This document shows, piece by piece, positions 56,240 to 64,000 of a stretch of DNA of 64,000 bases. Each line of letters starts with the position of its first letter. Position 1 is the first letter of the stretch. The translations under genes were made by a program, and so were the position numbers. The notes beneath the pieces are model-generated. The model worked only from the letters and a program-made list of their open reading frames with translations. It searched no databases and was not told where the DNA came from. Source of the stretch: Notamacropus eugenii (Eukaryota > Chordata > Mammalia > Diprotodontia > Macropodidae); the NCBI RefSeq assembly GCF_028372415.1, contig NC_092875.1:48155271-48219270 (forward strand). The letters are read 5' to 3'.

Positions 56240-56450
56240 CTTGTTAATTTCTGAGTTTTAGTAATGACTTAAAGTATTGATTATTTCTTATTGGCTTATT
56301 GATTATTAGTTATTAACCCCTCATTGATAAATTGTCATTACCATAACTGTTACTCATTAGTGATTGCCCATTAGCCATGGTACCTCATTATTAGCATGGC
56401 ATCATGGAACTATGGCTTAATTTAGAGTCAGGAGAACTGAGTTTACTCCA
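56240..56450. repeat. Local duplication, copy 2 (791 bp downstream of copy 1)
   Basis: Shares 37 identical bases with copy 1 (centred on 'cccattagccatggtacctc'; 55569-55605 and 56360-56396). Similar blocks flank this ('agtaatgacttaaagtattg', 'gtcattaccataactgttac'), along with a SINE-like start afterwards. Confidence 0.75.
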
Positions 56451-56459
56451 AATTTATGT

Positions 56460-56900
56460 GCTTACTACCTATGTAGTGTATTGGTAATTTACGATTGGTC
56501 ATTGGCTGTATTTGTTGTTGTTCAGTCATGTTTAACTCTCCCTGACTCCATGTGGGGTTTTCTTGGCAGAGATACTAGAGTGATTTGCCATTTCATTGTC
56601 CAGCTCATTTTATATATGAGGAAACTGAGGTAAACAGGGTTAAGTGACTTGCCCAGGGTCACCCAGCTAGTAAGTATCTAAGGTCAGATTTGAACTCATA
56701 AAGATGAGTCTTCCTGACTCCAAGCCTGGCCCTCCATCCACTGTGCCACCTAACTGCCCCTTTGACTGTATTATTATTGGTTACTAATTAAGTGGTTATT
56801 AATTAAGGCTTCAGTCATTGGGTATTGCTTAATGGTTATTGTTTCTGAATATTGATCATTGTCTATTGGCTCACTGACTACTCATCAGTAATTCATTATT
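56460..56900. repeat. Further TTATTGRTTA-rich sequence split by a SINE
   Basis: 'gtgtattggtaatttacgat' before and 'tggttactaattaagtggtt...tggctcactgactactcatc' after the SINE at 56508-56760 resemble the duplicated unit. Could be a third, more diverged copy. Confidence 0.4.
56508..56760 (-). mobile_element. Full-length tRNA/RTE SINE
   Basis: 'ttgttgttcagtcatgttta', 'ggggttttcttggcagagat', 'gacttgcccagggtcaccca' and 'atccactgtgccacctaact'. Confidence 0.93.
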
Positions 56901-56999
56901 GGTCTGGGATAGGCTGAGGTTAGTTGGGGGCCTCTGACTGAGGTGGTGGCTCAAGAACAGTGTGGGTCCCAAGAAGACATCAGCGTTCCCTTGATCTAC

Positions 57000-58655
57000 C
57001 TTGCAAAGGGGGTATGTGCTCAATTCAGTCAATGAATCAAGTAATAATTGCGTACTGTGGTACCAGGCACTATGCTAAGCATTAGAGGTAAACATGCGAA
57101 ATGATCAGGACTTAGAATCAATGAAACTTGGCAATTGATTGGAGGTAGATAAGGAAGAGAGAAGAATTAAAGACAATGCTAAGGCTGCTAGCCTGGAAGG
57201 GTGGTGTTGCCTTTAGTGAAAACAGGTAGATTTGGAGAAAGGGCAAGTTTCTGGGAAAAGATAATGTGTTTTGCTTTGAATGTGCTGAGCCTGGGATTTT
57301 GATGGTACATCTGAGTGGCAATATCCAGCAGACAGTCAGAGCAGTCAGTTTGGGGTTCAAGAGAGAAGCTAGGACTGAGTGTTTAGATTTGGGTGAGAGA
57401 TGTTAATTAATTAAGCCCATAGGTGCCAATGAGATCACCTGGGGAGAGAAAGAAGTGTCCAGACAGAGCTTTGGAGGACACAGTCATTGATTATCCAGCA
57501 AAGGCATGGAAGGAGGAATGGGGAAGCCAGAGAAAACAGTGTCACAAAAGCCAAGACAGGAAAATGGTCCAGGAGACAGGGTTGGCTCAAGAGGTCAAGT
57601 CAGATGATGCCTGAGAAAAAGGCTGCTGACTTTAGCAGTTAAGAGATCACTGCTGACCTTTCAGAGAACAGTTTCGGTGGAATGGTAGGGTCAGAAGCCA
57701 GATTATAAAGAGGTAAGGAATGAATGGGTGGTATCACCTCTTGACAGAGAGGTAATGGACTAGGAATACAGGATGAGACATGCATTCACAATCATGGCCA
57801 ATGGATTCATTTGTTTTGATGGAATATGTTTGTTATAAGGGAAGGGTTTTACTGAAGGTGGGATGGCTTAGTGGGTAGTGACAGACATGGAAGAAGGAAA
57901 GCATCATAAAAGATTTTTGAAAAATTCACAGAAAAAACACCAAAGGGGACACATATAAAGGAGTTTTATTACTATCTTGCTAAATTTGAGTATTTCTTTC
58001 AAAATTAACAAAGTATACATTACAGAAGCTTGGTGACTCAGGGGATTGAGTGCTGAGAGTGGAGTCAGGAAGACTTGAGTTCTGATCCAGCCTCAGACAC
58101 ACTTACTAGCTGGGTGACCTTGGAAAAATCACTTAACCCCTGTTTACCTCAATTTCCCCAGTATAAAATGGGGATAATAATAACACCTGCCTCCCAGGGT
58201 TGTTGTAGGGATCAAATGAGATAGTAATTGTAAAGTGCTTAGCATAGTGCCCAGCTGTAGTAGGTGTTACATAAATGTTAGCTTTTATTATTCTTTGTTA
58301 TTAAAATGTTTGTGTTTGTTGATGATTTGTAAGTTAACAGTTAAAAAAATTGAGTGAGTGGGTGTTAGAGAGACAGCAAGCATAGTCATCTCTTTCTAGG
58401 AGTTTGTCAGCAAAATGAAGAAGAGATAGATATAGGAGGTTAGCTTGAGGAAATGAGAGGGTCAAGTGAAAGAGGACATGTGTGTGTATGTGTTTTAAGG
58501 ATGGAGCATGTTTATAAGGATCCAGGAGGAAACCAAGAAAGAGGGAGATATTTAAAATGATGGAGATGAGGGGAGGCTCCTGGATGAGAAAGAGATGGAG
58601 TGCATTAGAGGGAAAGAGCCTCGGCAAGAAGGGTGAACTTTCACACATCTCTTGC
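57000..58655 (+). repeat. Long old dispersed repeat, split by a CORE-SINE
   Basis: 'gtaccaggcactatgctaag', 'gacaatgctaaggctgctag', 'gtgctgagcctgggattttg', 'caatgagatcacctggggag', 'gcagttaagagatcactgct' and 'gaatggtagggtcagaagcc' follow the family order. The continuation lies after the SINE (58345-58650). Same family as 3030-4480. Confidence 0.6.
58028..58292 (+). mobile_element. CORE-SINE, full length
   Basis: 'gtggagtcaggaagacttga', 'tagctgggtgaccttggaaa', 'agggttgttgtagggatcaa' and 'aatgttagcttttattattc'. Confidence 0.9.
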
Positions 58656-58778
58656 CATCCTCCCCACACTTCCACTCAATGCTAAACCTAGAAGAAAGAG
58701 GACAAATTACGTAATACTTATTTATCTCTTGCTAGGCTGTGGGGTGCACAGCGGCTCCCCACAAGGTTTGGACTGCAG

Positions 58779-59032
58779 GTGGACGTTGTTACTCACTTGT
58801 CTGACTCTTCATGATCCCGTGAACCAAATAGTGCTCCAATACTGGACAAAGAGGTTTCTTAACAAAGATACTAGAGTGGTTTACCATTTCCTTCTTCAGT
58901 GAATTAAGACAAACAAAGGTTAAGTGACTTGCCCAGGGTCACACAGCTAGTGAGTGTCTGAGGCTAGATCTGAACTCAGGTCTTCCTGACTCCAGGCCCA
59001 GTGCTTTGTCCACTGAGCCACCTAGCTCCCTT
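58779..59032 (-). mobile_element. Full-length tRNA/RTE SINE
   Basis: 'ttgttactcacttgtctgac', 'agagtggtttaccatttcct', 'cagggtcacacagctagtga' and 'ccactgagccacctagctcc'. Confidence 0.92.
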
Positions 59033-59039
59033 AAGTCAA

Positions 59040-59360
59040 CAAGCCTTTATTTGAGTACTACTATGTACCAGGCACAGGGCTAGGCATTGGGGGTATAACC
59101 AAAGGCAAAAGAAAAGTCTCTGTCCTTAAGGAACTTATATTCCAATGAGGAAGACAACAGATAAACAACTTGGGAGGCAGTAGATGGAAGTAGATGGAAG
59201 ACCCTCTGAGAGGAGAAGGCATTAGCCATTGGGAAAACTAGGAAAAGTCTGCTTGACCTGAGACAGGGAAATTAAGAGGTAGAGGTGAAAGGTGAGAGCA
59301 TAACAGGTATGAGGGACAGTTGATGCAAAGGCTTGGAGATGGGAGATAGCATGTTCTGTT
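59040..59360 (+). repeat. Old dispersed repeat, 5' third
   Basis: 'tactactatgtaccaggcac', 'ttaaggaacttatattccaa' and 'gttgatgcaaaggcttggag'. Confidence 0.6.
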
Positions 59361-59895
59361 CCAGCATAATGTTGAATCACAGCAGCTGCTCTGCCCTTAG
59401 TAGTTCTGGCCTTCAAGTGTGTGGCTCTCAAAGGAAAAAGAAGAGTAAAGGACACACAATGGGGAAAAAACCCAATAGATTCAAAGTCCTGGGTTCAAGT
59501 TGTGACTCTTCGTGGATTTCTCATACAAACACACTCATCCCCAATGAGGCTGACTTAGAGAAAGGACAGAACAGGCCATACCCATCCATCTACCCTCTCC
59601 TTCCTTACTCCCAGACTGCCCTAGGCTGTGCATGTAGTCTTCCTGGGGAAATGCAGAAATAGCCAAAGGTACCATTAATTTTTCATTACAATGCACAATA
59701 ATTTATACCTTGTTTGGCCAAGCCTTTACCAGTGGTAGATAGAGATGCTAAATATTTTACAGTCTTAGCTCCGCTTTTGAAAAATCCTTGGATGGGCAGA
59801 AGAAGTGTGTCTTCTGGGCACTTCTCTCTGCCTTCCTCCTCTCCCCCAGAGGGGCTCTACCTCCTCCAGAGTATGGATCTGGGATCTCCTCCTGA

Positions 59896-59934
<39 letters not shown>

Positions 59935-59964
59935 CACACACGCACACACACACACACACACACC
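59896..59964. repeat. (CA)n microsatellite
   Basis: About 34 units with two 'cgca' interruptions. Confidence 0.97.
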
Positions 59965-60286
59965 CCTCCCTCTGGTTCAGACAATCCACCCAAGTAAGAA
60001 AAAGCCCCTGGGCATCCCAGGGAGCTATGACTGGGAGACACAGTCCAACGTCTGCCTTAAGACCTCTAAGGAGGGAGAGCCCTTAACTCCCAAGACTACC
60101 CCCTCCACTACTGAAAGCCTCTCATTGTTAGAAAGGTTTTCTGATAAGCCTCAAATGCATTCTTCAGTGTCTGCTCACTGCTCCTGAGCCTTTGGTCAGA
60201 GCTATCAAGACTCTTGCATTCCCTACCAGCTCCCTGAAATGGACAGGCAGGAGCAGACCTCCATCCTCTTCTTATCCACATAGTGC

Positions 60287-60435
60287 AGAACTTGAAGTCA
60301 GAAGACCTGGGTTCACATCATGGCTATACTACTTACTGGAGTCTATTTAACCATGGACATATATCTTGGGCCTCAGTTTCCACACTGGGTGAAATGAAAG
60401 GTTTGTGTTAGATGACTCCTAAAGTCCCTTCCTTC
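60287..60435 (+). mobile_element. MIR-like SINE
   Basis: 'gaagacctgggttcacatca', 'tgggcctcagtttccacact' and 'gactcctaaagtcccttcc'. Confidence 0.65.
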
Positions 60436-61249
60436 CCTGCTCTTGCAAAGTCTCCTTTCATACCTTTAGAACTAGGATCCCAACTAATGGCCCTTGGCAA
60501 GAGGGTTACCCAGACCCAGAGGACCCAATCTCCCACTTTACCCCTAGGAAAGAGTCAGGGAAACTTAAGCCCCTGAACATTTGGCCAGCTGTGGGAAATG
60601 GGATTTGAAGGGTGAAGGAAATGGGAAAGGGAAATTCTGCTCTCCCCTATACAGGGATCCTTGCCTTAGCTTAAAAAGATTATCTGCTGGGAGTCCTTTG
60701 AAGAAGAGAAATTGATGCTAGTCTCCTCTATCTGGAACAGACCGGGAAGTCATCCTGTCCATGCCTCAGCCTTTAGGCAGGCCAGCCACTAGCCAGTGTA
60801 GCCCTGAGTAGGCCCCTTGGGTCTTTGCCAACTCTGAAACAGAACTTTGCAGGCTCAGGGAGACTCAAAGCGCCTTTGTCCCCAAGCCTAGAGAGCCCCC
60901 GCTCCCTTGGGAGAAGGGGGGTTGTGGGGGATAAAAATTCTATGGCCTGATTCTACTTATATGATTTAAAGCCAGCCTTCTCCAGTTCAATCAAAGTAAT
61001 GGCCCAGATCAGATCGATTTCCCCTCGGCTTTCCTCCAGTTCCCTCCTTCTCTCCCTCCCTCCCCTGAGCCTCAGATTTTCAACATTTCAACATTTCTTC
61101 CCAACTCCACCTCCCATCCCAGCCTCCCATGGCAGCCCCCTCCTCCAGCTCAGCCTATAGTAGGAAAGACTTTAGAGCCAGAAATACACAGTCTGACCTA
61201 TAAGCCCAAATGCTCTGATCCAAGGGTACCTGGGTTGACATAAAAAGGG

Positions 61250-61350
61250 AGATGTGACTCAAAAGACCTAAGTTCAAGTCTTGGCTCTGCCACTTCCTAG
61301 CTAGCTGTATAGATCACTCAATCCCTCTAGGACATAGTTTCTAGAGGATA
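61250..61350 (+). mobile_element. MIR-like SINE fragment
   Basis: 'aagttcaagtcttggctctg' and 'ccacttcctagctagctgta'. Confidence 0.6.
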
Positions 61351-61513
61351 ATACACTTAAAATAGGCCTACTTCAAGGAACTGGGAGTGTTTGACTTAAC
61401 GAGAAATTGGGTGGGATAGAAATGAATAATAATAATTAACTTTCATAGGGTGTTTGTTGCAGAAAGAAAACTTACTACATTACAATTTAGAATATGTGAG
61501 GCAAAAGATTTTA

Positions 61514-61757
61514 TGGGCAGTGAGGTGGCCCAGTGGATAGAGCACTTTGCCTAAAGACGGGAAGACCAGAGTTCAAATCTGGCCTCAGACACTTACTGTG
61601 TTACCCTGAGCGAGTCACTTAACCCTGTTTGCCTCCATTTTCCTTATCAGTAAAATGAGTTGAAGAAGGAAATGGCAAACCACTCCAAAAACTGCCAAGA
61701 AAACCCGGAAATGGGATCATGAAGAGTCGATCACTACTGAAAAACTGAAAAACAATA
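61514..61757 (+). mobile_element. Full-length tRNA/RTE SINE
   Basis: 'gggcagtgaggtggcccagt', 'gttcaaatctggcctcagac' and 'gaaggaaatggcaaaccact', with an 'aaaaacaataaaa' tail. Flanked by similar 'aagattt' strings. Confidence 0.92.
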
Positions 61758-62254
61758 AAAAGAAGATTTGATTCCATCCATATAATTACAGCCAAGGCAG
61801 GGAGACGCATCAGGTGGCGCAAAGACAGAGCACATCTCTATGGGCTGCAGGCTTCTGAACATGAACCATTTCTCACATGTTCTTTTAATATGTAGAAAAC
61901 ACAAGGTCATGTTGGCTTCATAACCAGTCAGTCACTGACCTTGGGAGCAGTCTGCTGTATTTCAGGGGTGGGGAAATGAAGATCTTCTAATCTGCTGGTG
62001 TGTCTTCAACCTCAGGGTTCTGAGATGGGTAAGAGTCTCGGTGGCTGTCCTTGCACATGATCTGGAGTAAAGGAAGGCAAAAAAAAGAGGCTAGTCTAAA
62101 ATGGTGGTTTCTTATAAATATTACATTATTCCTTCCTGTCATGAAAAGAGAAATAGAGTTCTTCCCTTTCTGTTAGCTAAACGCTGGTACCTTCCCTCGG
62201 TTGATTATCTCCAGCTTATCTATTTCTTGTTTGTACATAATTGCTGTCACAATA

Positions 62255-62380
62255 TCTCCCCTATTAAATTGCAAGAAGTTCTCTGAGGGCAGGGCCCCAA
62301 TTTTTTGCCTTTCTTTGTATTCTCGGAGCTTAGTATAGTACCTGGCACATAGTAAGTGCTCAATAAGTATTAGCTTCGAG
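62255..62380 (+). mobile_element. L2-like 3' end
   Basis: 'gttctctgagggcagggccc', 'ggagcttagtatagtacctg' and 'agtgctcaataagtattagc'. Confidence 0.65.
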
Positions 62381-62721
62381 CTGTTATCAATTTTTAAAAT
62401 GGGTTTTGGTGGGATGTAAAGAATTCCCTGCCCATGAAAGCTATAGCAAAGTGGACTGGACTGCCTTGAGAGGTTGTGAGTGGGTCCCTATTATTACCAG
62501 ACTCCAGACAAGGACCAGACCACCACCTGTCAGGGATATTATAGGGGATGGGGTGGAGGATCGAGGTGAGGGTCAGGCATAATTGCTTCGGATGGCTGTC
62601 TGTGGTCCCTTCTAGCTTTGAGATTCTGTGATTCAGTCAGAGTGGTTTGGAAACCAATCTTCAAATGCTGGAAAATGAGAAATGTGATGATGGTGGTGAC
62701 AATGATCTCAGAAACCAAGTA

Positions 62722-62825
62722 GGGTAGTGGATAGAGAGCTGACCTCAGAGACAGGAAGACCTGGGTTCAGGTCCTATCTCTTTTATTGGCTGTTTGACCT
62801 TGGGCAAGACTCAGCCCCCACAGCA
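62722..62825 (+). mobile_element. Short tRNA-type SINE
   Basis: 'tagggtagtggatagagagc', 'gaagacctgggttcaggtcc' and 'tgtttgaccttgggcaagac'. Confidence 0.75.
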
Positions 62826-62861
62826 GCTCTCTGTGTATGACTACAAGTAGAAGAGAGGGTT

Positions 62862-63098
62862 TATTGGTGTTGCTCAATCGATGCAGTCATGTCTGGCTCT
62901 TAGTGTCCCCATCTGAGGTTTTCTTGGGAAAGATACTGGATTGGATTGGATTTGACAGAAGAAACTAAGGCAAACGGGGTTAAGTGACTTGCCCAGGGTC
63001 ACACAGCCAGTAAGTATCTAAGGCCAAATTTGAACTCAAGAAGATGAGTTCCTGATTTCAGGATGGGCACTCTATGGCACCACCTAGCTACCCCAGTA
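62862..63098 (-). mobile_element. tRNA/RTE SINE
   Basis: 'gttgctcaatcgatgcagtc', 'tgaggttttcttgggaaaga', 'cagggtcacacagccagtaa' and 'ggcaccacctagctacccca'. Confidence 0.88.
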
Positions 63099-63134
63099 GA
63101 GAGGGTACAGATGGGCACTGGTAGACTGAGGCTC

Positions 63135-63458
63135 TGTGTGTGTGTGTGTTCATCCTTCGTTGCCGAAGAAGACCATGCCATCAGAAAAATAATGACATGA
63201 CTTGCACTTGACTTTGTTTTGAATGAGGAAGGGCTGTGCAGGTCACCAGCCTCACTTCTCCTCCAGAGCCATCTGAATCCAGTGACCAGATATTCATCAG
63301 GATGACTGGAGATGACCCAGGATGAGGCAGTTGGGGTTAAGTGACTTGCCCAAGGTCACAAACCTAGTGAGTGCCAACTGTCTGAGGTGACATTTGAACT
63401 CAGGTCCTCCTGACTCCTGCACTGGTGCTCTATCCACTGGCTACTTAGCTGCCCCACA
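63135..63458 (-). mobile_element. Alternative-tail tRNA SINE
   Basis: The reverse tRNA-like head ('gctctatccactggctactt') is joined to a different tail: 'catccttcgttgccgaagaa', 'atgacttgcacttgactttg', 'ttcatcaggatgactggaga'. A partial copy lies in the L1 at 20.4 kb. Confidence 0.75.
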
Positions 63459-63660
63459 AACTGAAGGCTTCTATACCTGTGAAATCACAGCCCACTGTAG
63501 AATCAATGTATCATTATTATCTGGAGTGTGGAGGTAGGACTCAGGCTCCAGACAGCCTTTCTTCTCTTCTAAGATTACTTTGTATCCACTTTGTATATGT
63601 CTTATACATAGCATAGGAATCTGTCCTGGGCCAATCTTCTCATCTCCCTCTAGGCTAGTT

Positions 63661-64000
63661 CTTTCTTTTTTTTTTTTTTACCTGATAGTATTTTTTCCCA
63701 AATTTATCAATTTATTTGTTTTTATTTTTCAACAATCACTTCCATAAGTTCCAAATTTTCTCCCCCTCCCTTTCTCCTCCATCCCAAAGAGAACATGCAA
63801 TCTTATATGGGTTCTATACATACATTTCTTTTAAACACATTTTCACACTAGTCATGTTGTATAGAAGAATGAAAAAGAATGGGAGAAACCATGAGAAAAA
63901 CAAAACATAAAAAAGGAGAAAATAGTTGCTTTATTCTGTGTTCTGACTTCCATAGTTCTTTCTCTGAATGTGGATGGCATTTTGCATCATGAGTCCTTTG
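63661..64000 (-). mobile_element. L1 3' end, cut by the window edge
   Basis: A T-run (reversed poly(A)) and then blocks shared with 48101-48385: 'tttcaacaatcacttccata', 'acattttcacactagtcatg', 'gaatgggagaaaccatgaga'. The element continues past 64000. Confidence 0.8.

Larger units (their letters stand above)
59965..61513. other. Intronic, few repeats
   Basis: MIR-like SINEs at 60287-60435 and 61250-61350. The rest, including a moderately GC-rich stretch at 60480-61150, shows no exon I recognise. Confidence 0.4.
36381..64000 (+). other. MMP17: MMP17 intron 1, at least 27.6 kb (continues beyond window)
   Basis: From the exon 1 donor to the window end I found no sequence encoding the expected next segment (beginning EWLSRFGYLP in human as I recall). 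The whole stretch is therefore assigned to intron 1, which is larger than the entire human MMP17 gene as I remember it. It is filled with the repeats listed below. Confidence 0.6.

Noticed and set aside
36381..64000. MMP17 exon 2
   Set aside because: I looked for sequence that could encode the expected EWLSRFGYLP segment after an acceptor and did not find it.

Overview
This is vertebrate genomic DNA, and the repeat content points to a marsupial. It is packed with tRNA-headed CORE/RTE-tailed SINEs (heads reading 'gcagctaggtggcacagtgg', tails ending in 'cagacatgactg...aacaacaa'), MIR-like SINEs, L2-like 3' ends, and 5'-truncated L1 copies whose ORF2 C-terminus is still readable. No operons, phage genes, CRISPR arrays or other prokaryotic features are present. 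I cannot name the species from sequence alone.

Only two protein-coding genes are supported, both on the + strand. At the left edge (2567-8566) are the last three coding exons and the 3' UTR of SFSWAP, the SR-related splicing regulator 'suppressor of white apricot'. Its last 100 codons run through a [10 protein letters not shown] patch, an SR-rich stretch and the C-terminus DLMAKVRAML...NIQTSAS. At 35.3-36.5 kb is a CpG island with three GC boxes and the first coding exon of MMP17 (MT4-MMP, a GPI-anchored matrix metalloproteinase). That exon encodes the signal peptide and the start of the propeptide (APAPRTEELSLGV). SFSWAP followed by MMP17 on one strand is also the human chromosome 12q24.33 order, which supports both calls.

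Layout: 1-2566 is SFSWAP intron. 2732-7698 is an intron holding an old 1.4-kb repeat, a possible minus-strand retrocopy and a MIR. 7699-8932 is the end of SFSWAP. 8.9-13 kb is mostly unique intergenic DNA. 13-35 kb is intergenic and repeat-rich, with two adjacent minus-strand L1s, a plus-strand L1, a CR1-like LINE remnant, a TA-rich microsatellite field, a degenerate 40-50 bp minisatellite and a 232-nt pure polypurine run. 35.3-36.5 kb is the MMP17 promoter and exon 1. 36381 to the window end is MMP17 intron 1, at least 27.6 kb with no second exon found. It contains a large pyrimidine/purine pair, a second purine tract, a 791-bp spaced local duplication and more SINE/L1 insertions.

The two genes have unrelated roles: nuclear splicing control versus pericellular proteolysis. 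Their adjacency looks like conserved synteny rather than a functional pairing. The observations most worth a second look are a possible 72-nt in-frame cassette exon in the last SFSWAP intron, two ATG-TGA 'start-stop' elements plus a GAGCCC hexanucleotide repeat in the MMP17 leader, a candidate extra exon at the 5' side of the MMP17 CpG island, the 27.5-kb minisatellite, and the 55-57 kb duplication. I found no undescribed multi-gene system.
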